A model generated the notes under the pieces. It saw nothing but the letters and a program-made list of their open reading frames with translations, made no database searches and was not told the DNA's origin. DNA of 13,879 nucleotides from Lachnoclostridium sp. UBA6475 (GTDB taxonomy: Bacteria > Bacillota > Clostridia > Lachnospirales > Lachnospiraceae). A program made the position numbers and the translations under genes. The stretch is from the NCBI GenBank assembly GCA_002435545.1, contig DJNB01000186.1, positions 8,771 through 22,649 on the forward strand, given 5' to 3'. Below, one piece after another: positions 8,156 through 13,879 of this stretch (position 1 is the stretch's first letter; each line of letters begins with the position of its first letter).

Positions 8156-8184
8156 AGTATATCATCATTTTTGTGACATGTCTA
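8156..8184 (-). promoter_or_regulatory. Predicted sigma-A promoter of the ABC operon
   Basis: On the minus strand the hexamer TAGACA (8179-8184, five of six matches to TTGACA) and TATACT (8156-8161, five of six to TATAAT) are separated by exactly 17 bp. The predicted start near 8149 leaves a leader of about 150 nt before the ATG at 7996. It is the best hexamer pair seen on the minus strand in this region; it has not been scored by software. Confidence 0.55.
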
Positions 8185-8187
8185 TAG

Positions 8188-8229
8188 TTTTGAACATTTT
8201 TTTTATGAATTTTTACTAAATTTTGAACA
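8188..8229. repeat. Direct repeat TTTTGAACA, two exact copies 33 bp apart
   Basis: The nonamer TTTTGAACA occurs at 8188-8196 and 8221-8229 on the plus strand, between the divergent promoters and just upstream of the -35 of the ABC operon. The 33-bp period is close to three helical turns, which would put both copies on one face of the DNA. This is a plausible pair of regulator sites, but the AT-rich context raises the chance of coincidence. Confidence 0.4.
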
Positions 8230-8254
8230 GAATTTGATAATTTTATGTTTTCTA

Positions 8255-8283
8255 TTTACTTTATTTCTATCCTATATTAAAAT
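8255..8283 (+). promoter_or_regulatory. Candidate promoter of the GH43 gene
   Basis: TTTACT (8255-8260, four of six matches to the -35 consensus), a 17-bp spacer and TAAAAT (8278-8283, five of six to the -10 consensus) lie about 50 bp before the GH43 start codon. Several other hexamer pairs are possible in this AT-rich stretch, so the exact position is weak. Confidence 0.35.
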
Positions 8284-8331
8284 ATTTTTGTAGGTTTTTA
8301 CTACAATTCTAACAATATAAGGAGACAAATT

Positions 8332-9924
8332 ATGAACAAAAATGTTACATATCCAAACCCGATCCTTCCCGGATTCTATCCGGATCCATCGATTTGCCGG
8401 GTTGAGGATGACTACTATTTGGTGACATCCACATTTGCCTATTTTCCGGGTGTTCCAATCTTTCACAGCAAGGATCTGATCCATTGGGAACAGATTGGCA
8501 ACATTTTGGACCGCGAAAGCCAGCTGCCTCTTGGTAAATCCGGTGTCAGTGAAGGTATCTTTGCTCCGACACTCCGCTACCATAATGGTACCTTCTACAT
8601 GATCACGACACATGTAAGCAATGAATTAGGAAACTTTATCGTTACCGCCAAAGATCCTGCCGGTCCCTGGTCGGATCCCTATCCGCTTGGTTCATCCGGC
8701 ATTGACCCTTCTTTATTTTTTGATGATGACGGCAAATGCTACTACTGTGGTACGCAGCCCCGCCGCGAGGGTTCCCGGTATTTCGGCGATAATGAAATCT
8801 ATATCCAGGAACTTGATCTGAGCACAATGAAATTAACCGGCGAAAGTTATCCGGCATGGCACGGAGCACTCCGTCATGTAGAATGGCCGGAAGGTCCGCA
8901 TATATATAAGAAGGATGGTTATTATTATCTGATGATCTCCGAGGCCGGAACCGGTCATCACCACGCCATCTCGATTGCGCGAAGCAAAAGCCTGTCTGAA
9001 CCTTTTGAAGGCTGTCCCTACAATCCGATCATGACACACCGTCATCTCGGAGGGAATTATCCGATCGTCAATGTGGGACATCCGGATATCGTAGAGACCC
9101 AAAACGGAGAATGGTGGATGGTTCTTCTCGCTTCCCGCCCTTACGGAGATGGTTATTACCGTAATCTTGGCCGTGAAACGTTCCTCACTCCAATGACTTG
9201 GGAAAATGGATGGCCGATCATCAATCCGGGCAAAGGCATCATTGAAGACCATGTAAAAGCACCGGATCTTCCGACATTCTTTGCGAAAAAAGAAGCCTGC
9301 CGCGAAGATTTTGATCATATTGCACAAAACGGACTGCCAAAACACTTTATGTATCTGAGAAATCCAATCGAAGAAAACTATGATTTCTCACAAAACGGTG
9401 TTCTGTCTCTCCGCTGCGGAAAAGATCTTCTCTCGTCTGACGGACGTCCAAGTTACGTATGTATCCGTCAGAAAGACAGTTCATTTGCTTTTGAAACAGC
9501 ACTTCATTTGGAAGGAAAAGAAAACGAACAGGCGGGAATTGCTCTCTTCCAGAACACCGATTATCAATACCAGTTCCTTGCCGGCACAAACGGAACCGCT
9601 TCCACCCTTCAGATCGTCAAAGTGGAAAAAGGCGAATCGACGGTTGTATGTGAAAAAGTGCTGGATGCGCAGTATCCGGATCTGATCCTCCGCCTCGAAG
9701 CAGACCAACAGGATCTCCGCTTTGTTTATTCTACACCTGAAGAATCATCCTTTGTGGAAATTGCTTCCGGTTTATCTGCTCACATTCTCTGTACAGATAT
9801 CGCCGGCGGTTTTGTAGGAAATACAATGGGTGTGTATGCGACGGCAAACGGCAGCGACAGTGATACATTCGCATCGTTTAATTACATGGAGTACATTCCC
9901 TGTGGTGAATTAAATTTAAAATAG
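8332..9924 (+). CDS. Glycoside hydrolase family 43 (beta-xylosidase / alpha-L-arabinofuranosidase type), intracellular
   Basis: A 530-residue enzyme with the full GH43 architecture. The N-terminal five-bladed propeller covers about residues 5-315. The catalytic triad of the family is visible: general base Asp18 in GFYPDPSI, the pKa-modulating Asp125 in GIDPSLFF, and the general acid Glu187 in EWPEGPH; His250 in NVGHPDIVE fits the conserved metal-site histidine. Residues about 325-525 form the C-terminal beta-sandwich found in long GH43 xylosidases. There is no signal peptide, so it should act in the cytoplasm, releasing xylose or arabinose from imported oligosaccharides. AAGGAGA at 8319-8325 lies 6 nt before the ATG. 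The gene is divergent from the ABC operon, consistent with joint regulation, and has its own terminator. Xylosidase and arabinofuranosidase activity cannot be told apart by reading; a GH43_12-like subfamily is only a guess. Confidence 0.93.
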   Translation: MNKNVTYPNPILPGFYPDPSICRVEDDYYLVTSTFAYFPGVPIFHSKDLIHWEQIGNILDRESQLPLGKSGVSEGIFAPTLRYHNGTFYMITTHVSNELGNFIVTAKDPAGPWSDPYPLGSSGIDPSLFFDDDGKCYYCGTQPRREGSRYFGDNEIYIQELDLSTMKLTGESYPAWHGALRHVEWPEGPHIYKKDGYYYLMISEAGTGHHHAISIARSKSLSEPFEGCPYNPIMTHRHLGGNYPIVNVGHPDIVETQNGEWWMVLLASRPYGDGYYRNLGRETFLTPMTWENGWPIINPGKGIIEDHVKAPDLPTFFAKKEACREDFDHIAQNGLPKHFMYLRNPIEENYDFSQNGVLSLRCGKDLLSSDGRPSYVCIRQKDSSFAFETALHLEGKENEQAGIALFQNTDYQYQFLAGTNGTASTLQIVKVEKGESTVVCEKVLDAQYPDLILRLEADQQDLRFVYSTPEESSFVEIASGLSAHILCTDIAGGFVGNTMGVYATANGSDSDTFASFNYMEYIPCGELNLK

Positions 9925-9935
9925 TATTTTACCAT

Positions 9936-9985
9936 AAAAAAACGAGGAATCCGGGAGCAAACCGGATTCCTTGTTTTTTTATTTT
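9936..9985. terminator. Bidirectional intrinsic terminator between GH43 and marR
   Basis: A 12-bp stem (9943-9954 with 9962-9973, core GGAATCCGG / CCGGATTCC, one G-T pair) encloses a 7-base loop. It is flanked by seven As on the left and seven Ts plus ATTTT on the right. The plus strand ends GH43 transcripts 12 nt after its stop codon; the minus strand reads the same hairpin with a T-run and ends the por-marR operon. Confidence 0.92.
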
Positions 9986-10010
9986 AATGATTGATTTTCT
10001 TTTCCTGTAT

Positions 10011-10475
10011 TCACTTTGTGTCCTTGTCCAATTCCTTTTCAAATGTCTCAAAAAAGCGCTGCAATAATCCAAGCATCTGAATCATGTCCTCACGTCCCAT
10101 CGCTTCCATCGTGCGTTCTCCGATGTTACGCATATGTTCCGCACACGACTCATACAATGTTTCTCCCTCCGGAGAGAGCGAAACATACGAAATCCTCCGG
10201 TCCTTTTCGCCCGGACATTTGACAATATATTTTTTATCTTCCAGTGTCTTTATCATTCTTGAAACAGCCGGTGATGATACTTCCAAAAAAGATGCCAGTT
10301 CACTCAAAGACAGTTTTCCCATCTCATCCTTTTTGCAATGAATCATATGAAGCATTGCAAATTCGCTGCGGGACAATCCTTCAAATTGTATGCGGTCACA
10401 TACTTTTTGAAACATTGCAGCATTTTCCAGAAAGATATCCTGTACCTCTTTTGCTCCTTTTTCTGCTTCTGTCAT
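10011..10475 (-). CDS. MarR-family transcriptional regulator
   Basis: A 154-residue winged-helix regulator of normal MarR length. The recognition-helix region is LSELASFLEVSSPAVSRMIK (about residues 57-76), followed by TLEDKKYIVK and the wing with the family signature DRRISYVSLSPEGE. Helical ends (FQKVCDRIQ at the front; GLLQRFFETFEKELDK at the back) would form the dimer interface. MarR proteins usually repress and are released by a small ligand; the ligand here is unknown. The start at 10475 is favoured because GGAG sits 8 nt upstream; a longer frame from 10553 would overlap the end of porB. The gene follows porB by 34 nt with no terminator between, so it is probably the last gene of the por operon and may control it. 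The shared bidirectional terminator lies downstream. Confidence 0.88.
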   Translation of the reverse strand: MTEAEKGAKEVQDIFLENAAMFQKVCDRIQFEGLSRSEFAMLHMIHCKKDEMGKLSLSELASFLEVSSPAVSRMIKTLEDKKYIVKCPGEKDRRISYVSLSPEGETLYESCAEHMRNIGERTMEAMGREDMIQMLGLLQRFFETFEKELDKDTK

Positions 10476-10482
10476 TTTCTCA

Positions 10483-10487
10483 TCTCC
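10483..10487 (-). promoter_or_regulatory. Ribosome binding site deciding the marR start
   Basis: GGAGA on the minus strand, with the GGAG core 8 nt before the ATG at 10475. It supports the 154-residue protein over the 180-residue frame that begins inside porB. Confidence 0.6.
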
Positions 10488-10509
10488 ATTTTTTCCAATT
10501 TCTTCCAAT

Positions 10510-11448
10510 CTATGCGTGACAGCGTTCCAGAAGTTCCTCCCAGCGGCGGTCAACCTCTGCCTGAAATGCTGCGATCAGCTCTTCGTTGCCCGGTTTAAAC
10601 AAATGCTTAAATCTTCCCTGGCGTTTTAAGAAATCTTCAATCGGAAGTTTTTTCTTTGGCTCATAGTTGAGGATCCATTTTCCGTCGATGACTTCAAAAA
10701 GCGGCCAGTAGCACGTTTCTACAGCGGATTTACAAACATCAATGATATCCGGTGCATCGTAACGCCATCCACGCGGGCAAGGTGCCATTACATTCAAAAA
10801 TGCGGCTCCCTCCGTATAAATCGCACGCTCGGACTTCGTATACAGGTCTTTCATATTACCGATAAATGTCGTCTGTCCAACATATGGGATATTGTGTGCT
10901 GCCAGGATCGCTGCAAGGTCTTTTCTCGTCTGCGGTTTTCCCTGGGAAACTTTTCCAGCCGGTGTCGTCGTCGTATCGGCATACATCGGGGTTGCCGAAG
11001 AACGCTGGATTCCCGTATTCATGTAAGCACCGTTATCATAGCAGACATAGACCATGTCATGGCCTCGCTCCATCGCCCCGGAGAGAGACTGGAATCCGAT
11101 GTCATACGTTCCACCGTCTCCACCAAAGGTGATGAATTTATAATCTTCTTTTAATTTTCCTTTTTTCTTCATAAAGCGGTATGCCGTCTCGACTCCGCTC
11201 AGTGTCGCGCCCGCATTTTCGAAGGCATTATGAATGTAACTGTCTTCATACGCAGTGTAAGGATACATGAAAGTGGACACTTCCAGACATCCTGTCGCAT
11301 TACCGATCACGGCTTTATCTCCCGGATGAAGGGCTTTTAAGACGTTTCTTACGGCAATGGTTCCGCCACATCCGGCACACATACGATGTCCCGGTGCCAG
11401 ACGTTCTTCTCTTTCCTGTATTTCTTTAAAATCAAATTTTGCTTCCAT
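10510..11448 (-). CDS. porB: Pyruvate/2-oxoacid:ferredoxin oxidoreductase, beta subunit (TPP-binding)
   Basis: A 312-residue beta subunit. The thiamine pyrophosphate site is the stretch from GGDGGTYDIG (Asp111-Gly112) to YDNGAYMNTG (Asn139, Asn144), the usual GDG-to-N pattern that holds the Mg-diphosphate. Four cysteines match the ligands of the proximal [4Fe-4S] cluster of this subunit type: Cys24 and Cys27 in MCAGCG, Cys54 in NATGCLEV, and Cys224 in APCPRGW. With the alpha subunit it carries out oxidative decarboxylation of pyruvate (or a related 2-oxoacid) to acyl-CoA and CO2, passing electrons to ferredoxin. It starts 4 nt after porA, with GGAGG inside the end of porA. The four-subunit arrangement and the sequence fit PorB best; a branched-chain or ketoglutarate preference cannot be ruled out by reading. 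Confidence 0.9.
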   Translation of the reverse strand: MEAKFDFKEIQEREERLAPGHRMCAGCGGTIAVRNVLKALHPGDKAVIGNATGCLEVSTFMYPYTAYEDSYIHNAFENAGATLSGVETAYRFMKKKGKLKEDYKFITFGGDGGTYDIGFQSLSGAMERGHDMVYVCYDNGAYMNTGIQRSSATPMYADTTTTPAGKVSQGKPQTRKDLAAILAAHNIPYVGQTTFIGNMKDLYTKSERAIYTEGAAFLNVMAPCPRGWRYDAPDIIDVCKSAVETCYWPLFEVIDGKWILNYEPKKKLPIEDFLKRQGRFKHLFKPGNEELIAAFQAEVDRRWEELLERCHA

Positions 11449-11452
11449 CTGT

Positions 11453-12652
11453 TTAATCCTCCATCTTGTCGCGAAGTCCGATATAACGATATGTATTTCC
11501 TGCCGTTCCTTCTTCTGCTGTCTGCATCAGTTCGCCAAATGTTTCCTCTACCTGTTCTACCGTAAGATCACGGCCGGACAATCCGTAGATGTAATTTACC
11601 GTCTCTGCCTGGTTTTTATTGCGGTACATTGCCGCCATAAGCTCGGCTCCCAGAGGGCCTCCATTGGCGCTGTAACTCTCACAGCGGTCAAAGATTCCTA
11701 CTGCTTTGCAGCCTTTCAGTGCTTCTGCCATCTCTTTCCCCGGGAATGGTCGGAATACACGGACTTTCAATAAGCCGACTTTTTTGCCCTCACCGCGCAT
11801 CTTGTCTACCGCATCTTTGATCGTACCACAGGCGGATCCGATCGCTACGATCGCATATTCCGCATCGTCCAAACGATATTCTTCAAACAAGCCAAATCCA
11901 CGGCCGGTCAGTTCACGGAATTCATCTGCCACGTCTAAGATCACCTGTTTGGCATTCATCATTGCCTGTGCCTGTGCACGTTTCGCTTCCATACAATAAT
12001 TGGAAACTGCGTATGGACCGACTGCCATCGGCTCTTCCGGATTCAAAAGGAAATGTTCCGGTTCATATGTCCCTACAAATTTCTTTACGTCTTCGGTTTC
12101 CATCAAAGTAATATTTTCTACCGCATGGCTTGTGATAAATCCATCCTGGCAGATCATGATCGGCAGCATCACATCTTTATGCTCCGAGATTCGGTATGCC
12201 TGAATAAAGTTATCATAGGCTTCCTGATTATTTTCCGCATAGATCTGAATCCATCCGGAATCTCTTGCTCCCATACTGTCGGAATGCTCACTGTTGATAT
12301 TCAGTGGGCCGGACAACGCACGGTTGACTACTGCCATACAAAGCGGCAGACGATTGGAAGCCGCCACGTAAAGCACTTCCCACATCAGAGCCAGTCCACA
12401 GGAAGAGGTTGCCGTCAGGGCACGCGCTCCTGCTGCCGAAGCACCGATTGCGGCACTCATAGAACTGTGTTCACTTTCTACCGGAATAAATTCGGTATCA
12501 ATCTCGCCATTGGCGATAAAGTTGGATACAAACTGTGGAAGTTCCGTTGAAGGAGTGATCGGGAATGCCGGCATGACATCCGGCTCTACCTGTTTAATCG
12601 CATGTGCTACGGCTTCATTACCGGACATACGCTCTAAAATACTCTTACCCAT
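11453..12652 (-). CDS. porA: Pyruvate/2-oxoacid:ferredoxin oxidoreductase, alpha subunit
   Basis: A 399-residue alpha subunit. The N-terminal pyrimidine-binding domain has the characteristic AFPITPSTELPQFV (Thr33 region), FIPVESEHSSMSAAIGAS with Glu59/Glu61 where the cofactor-contacting acid lies in this family, and VVNRALSGP with Arg111 in the position of the substrate-binding arginine of pyruvate oxidoreductases. The stretch SDSMGARDSGWIQIYAENNQE is strongly typical of PorA. The C-terminal domain (EYAIVAIGSACGTIKDAV; VRVFRPFPGKEMAEAL; GGPLGAELMAAMY) is the transketolase-C-like part. The start codon lies 1 nt after the porD stop, so translation is surely coupled. The protein acts in the cytoplasm, in energy metabolism of a fermenting anaerobe. 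Confidence 0.92.
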   Translation of the reverse strand: MGKSILERMSGNEAVAHAIKQVEPDVMPAFPITPSTELPQFVSNFIANGEIDTEFIPVESEHSSMSAAIGASAAGARALTATSSCGLALMWEVLYVAASNRLPLCMAVVNRALSGPLNINSEHSDSMGARDSGWIQIYAENNQEAYDNFIQAYRISEHKDVMLPIMICQDGFITSHAVENITLMETEDVKKFVGTYEPEHFLLNPEEPMAVGPYAVSNYCMEAKRAQAQAMMNAKQVILDVADEFRELTGRGFGLFEEYRLDDAEYAIVAIGSACGTIKDAVDKMRGEGKKVGLLKVRVFRPFPGKEMAEALKGCKAVGIFDRCESYSANGGPLGAELMAAMYRNKNQAETVNYIYGLSGRDLTVEQVEETFGELMQTAEEGTAGNTYRYIGLRDKMED

Positions 12653-12653
12653 C

Positions 12654-12962
12654 TTATTTGCCCTCCTTCATCGTAATTGCGTCAAACGGGCATGCTTTTA
12701 CGCAGATTGCACATCCCTTGCAGTGTTTCAGATCAAATTCGCCGCGTTCTCCACCGGAAACCGGAATGGCACTATCCGGGCAGTATGGCACGCACAACAG
12801 GCACTGTTTGCATTTTACCGCATCAAATACCGGCGTATTGACTCTCCATTCCCCGGTTTCAAAATCCTTGGATGTTGCAGATTCATAAATCTGAAGTCCC
12901 GGGGTAAGATCCTGCCACGCAGCACCTTCATGTATTTCTTTTGCATGTATTATATTACTCAT
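12654..12962 (-). CDS. porD: Pyruvate/2-oxoacid:ferredoxin oxidoreductase, delta subunit (2x[4Fe-4S] ferredoxin)
   Basis: A 102-residue electron-transfer subunit. Two complete [4Fe-4S] motifs are visible: CKQCLLCVPYCP (Cys51, 54, 57, 61) and CKGCAICVKACP (Cys81, 84, 87, 91). About 50 residues precede them, including a GEWRVNTPVFD segment common in PorD proteins. It carries electrons from the TPP/cluster site to free ferredoxin. The start at 12962 is chosen because AGGAGGT (12971-12977) lies 8 nt upstream; a longer frame from 13034 would lie entirely inside porG. The start overlaps the porG stop by 8 nt. Gene order gamma-delta-alpha-beta is the classic arrangement of the four-subunit enzyme. 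Confidence 0.92.
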   Translation of the reverse strand: MSNIIHAKEIHEGAAWQDLTPGLQIYESATSKDFETGEWRVNTPVFDAVKCKQCLLCVPYCPDSAIPVSGGERGEFDLKHCKGCAICVKACPFDAITMKEGK

Positions 12963-13536
12963 CTCCACGTACCTCCTGCATTGCCAGACGAAGCGCCTGC
13001 ATATTTCCTTCGAGCACTTCCGGTTTTTTCGCAAATTTATGACTCAGAGAAGCTTCCATCTCTTTGATAAAGTTCTCTTCTTCCATAATCTTGGATATCT
13101 TAACAATCGCAGCTAACATCGGGGTATTCGGAAAATATTTTCCGAGTGTTTTCATACATACCTCTCTGGCATCGATCGTATAAACACGTCCCTTGTATCC
13201 ACCAAGCAGTGGACGGATCTCATCGCTTGTCTTTGCTGTATTTACTAAAATAGCGCCATCCTCTTTCAATCCTTCTGTCACATGCACAGCATGAAGCAGT
13301 GTTTCATCCACTACGACAACATAATCCGGATCATAAATGTTGGAATGAACACGTATCTCGGTATCACTAATGCGGTCATATGCCGTGATTGGCGCACCCA
13401 TTCGCTCCGGACCATATTCCGGAAATCCCTGTACATGTTTTCCTGTCTTAAACGCAACATCAGCAAGTAGAAGAGCTGCGGTCTTTGCACCCTGTCCGCC
13501 TCTTCCATGCCAGCGAAATTCTGTTAGCTCACTCAT
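12955..13536 (-). CDS. porG: Pyruvate/2-oxoacid:ferredoxin oxidoreductase, gamma subunit
   Basis: A 193-residue gamma subunit. It opens with the family signature FRWHGRGGQGAKTAALLLAD, followed by GKHVQGFPEYGPERMGAPI, both highly characteristic of PorG. Further conserved parts are DYVVVVDETLL and GRVYTIDAREVCMKTLGKYFPN near the interface with CoA and the other subunits. This is the first gene of the operon. The ATG at 13536 has only a weak GTGAG-like ribosome binding site upstream, unlike the strong sites of the genes behind it. The 5' leader from the predicted start near 13628 is about 90 nt. In single-chain enzymes this segment is fused to the other subunits; here it is separate, as in archaea and some Clostridia. 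Confidence 0.92.
   Translation of the reverse strand: MSELTEFRWHGRGGQGAKTAALLLADVAFKTGKHVQGFPEYGPERMGAPITAYDRISDTEIRVHSNIYDPDYVVVVDETLLHAVHVTEGLKEDGAILVNTAKTSDEIRPLLGGYKGRVYTIDAREVCMKTLGKYFPNTPMLAAIVKISKIMEEENFIKEMEASLSHKFAKKPEVLEGNMQALRLAMQEVRGDE
12971..12977 (-). promoter_or_regulatory. Ribosome binding site deciding the porD start
   Basis: A perfect AGGAGGT on the minus strand inside the end of porG, 8 nt before the ATG at 12962. It supports the 102-residue ferredoxin subunit over a longer frame from 13034. Confidence 0.75.
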
Positions 13537-13597
13537 GGTTAGTTCTCACTTTCTTTTTAATTCTATATGTACGAATGCCATCGGCATCATAAAACAA

Positions 13598-13627
13598 TAG
13601 TGCCATCTTATTGATAAAATGACACTA
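13598..13627. promoter_or_regulatory. Near-palindromic operator candidate at the por transcription start
   Basis: The arms TAGTGCCAT (13598-13606) and ATGACACTA (13619-13627) are inverted copies with eight of nine matches. The centre contains a further TTAT/ATAA dyad, so 12 of 15 symmetric pairs match over 30 bp. It begins just downstream of the -10 box and covers the predicted +1, the usual place for a repressor site. A MarR-type or other dimeric regulator is the likely reader; the downstream marR gene is the obvious candidate. Confidence 0.6.
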
Positions 13628-13633
13628 ATAAAA

Positions 13634-13662
13634 ATTATAATATGAAATTCTATTCTTGTAAA
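13634..13662 (-). promoter_or_regulatory. Predicted sigma-A promoter of the por operon
   Basis: On the minus strand TTTACA (13657-13662, five of six to TTGACA), a 17-bp spacer and a perfect TATAAT (13634-13639). The predicted start is near 13628-13626. The -35 hexamer lies within the last codons of the upstream histidine kinase gene. Confidence 0.75.
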
Positions 13663-13879
13663 GTATTTTTTGGAAATAACACGGTAATTGTGGTGCCTTT
13701 TCCCAAATCACTGGAAATATCAATCTTTGCATTGTGGTTAGCCACGATGTGTTTCACGATCGCAAGTCCCAGTCCGGTGCCTCCCGTCTGCTTCGACCGG
13801 CTCTTGTCCACGCGGTAAAACCGTTCAAATACACGATCCAGGCTCTTTTGCGGGATTCCTATTCCTGTGTCCTTTACCT
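13650..13879 (-). CDS. Sensor histidine kinase, C-terminal ATPase part (partial, runs off right edge)
   Basis: The last 75 residues of a histidine kinase, ending with TAG at 13650-13652; the rest lies beyond the right edge. The ATP-binding HATPase domain boxes are all visible in order: G1 (KDTGIGIP), F box (FERFYRVDKSRS), and G2 (GGTGLGLAIVKHIV), followed by the typical final strands IDISSDLGKGTTITVLFP. The wording of the F and G2 boxes resembles PhoR/ResE-type membrane kinases, which normally follow a response-regulator gene; that partner would lie outside this window. The stimulus cannot be inferred. No terminator is seen after the stop, so read-through into the por operon is possible. Confidence 0.9.
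   Translation of the reverse strand, partial: VKDTGIGIPQKSLDRVFERFYRVDKSRSKQTGGTGLGLAIVKHIVANHNAKIDISSDLGKGTTITVLFPKNTLQE

Noticed and set aside
8833..9345. 170-residue open frame antisense to GH43
   Set aside because: It has no ribosome binding site or recognisable motif and lies opposite the catalytic domain of a clear enzyme; a shadow frame.
10476..10553. 180-residue version of the MarR protein
   Set aside because: It would overlap the end of porB and gives an N-terminus unlike MarR proteins; GGAG before 10475 fits the shorter form.
12053..12550. 165-residue open frame antisense to porA
   Set aside because: The opposite strand encodes highly conserved PorA signatures; no start signal or motif on this strand.
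12963..13034. Extended porD frame from 13034
   Set aside because: The extra part lies wholly in porG in another frame, and a strong binding site marks the ATG at 12962.
1..13879. CRISPR arrays, tRNA or rRNA genes, insertion sequences or phage genes
   Set aside because: No regularly spaced repeats, no cloverleaf candidates, no transposase or integrase motifs were seen; the intergenic stretches are short and accounted for.

Overview
The window looks like chromosome of a gut-type anaerobic Firmicute, most likely a Lachnospiraceae-like Clostridia. The basis is moderate-to-low GC, strong AGGAGG ribosome binding sites, AT-rich intergenic DNA, a lipoprotein with a Gram-positive-style lipobox, a carbohydrate ABC importer paired with an intracellular GH43 enzyme, and a four-subunit ferredoxin-linked oxoacid oxidoreductase. 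This assignment is inferred from protein families and not from a marker gene.

Left part (1-8038, all minus strand): a tightly packed six-gene operon read from about 8150 down past base 1. In order of transcription it encodes a very large membrane-anchored extracellular solute-binding protein with two tandem carbohydrate-binding-like modules, two MalF/MalG-type permeases, a secreted NHL-repeat/TPR protein with a C-terminal membrane anchor, a polytopic YIP1-family membrane protein, and a lipoprotein that looks like the N-terminal part of a DUF5696-type protein (cut by the window edge). No ABC ATPase is present, so the importer probably borrows a shared MsmX-like ATPase. The last three proteins are not standard importer parts and are the most interesting content of the window.

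Centre (8039-9985): an AT-rich intergenic region of about 290 bp holds divergent promoters, a possible leader attenuator for the ABC operon and repeated TTTTGAACA boxes. It is followed by a plus-strand GH43 glycosidase without signal peptide. A strong hairpin with T-tracts on both sides ends this gene and also the convergent operon from the right. The simple model is that xylo- or arabino-oligosaccharides are captured outside by the large binding protein, imported, and cleaved in the cytoplasm by GH43.

Right part (10011-13879, minus strand): a five-gene operon porG-porD-porA-porB-marR encodes the gamma, delta (2x[4Fe-4S] ferredoxin), alpha and beta (TPP) subunits of a pyruvate/2-oxoacid:ferredoxin oxidoreductase, plus a MarR-family regulator as last gene. 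A near-consensus promoter lies upstream, and a 30-bp near-palindrome sits at its predicted start site, a good operator candidate. At the right edge is the C-terminal end of a sensor histidine kinase, whose last codons overlap the -35 region of the por promoter.
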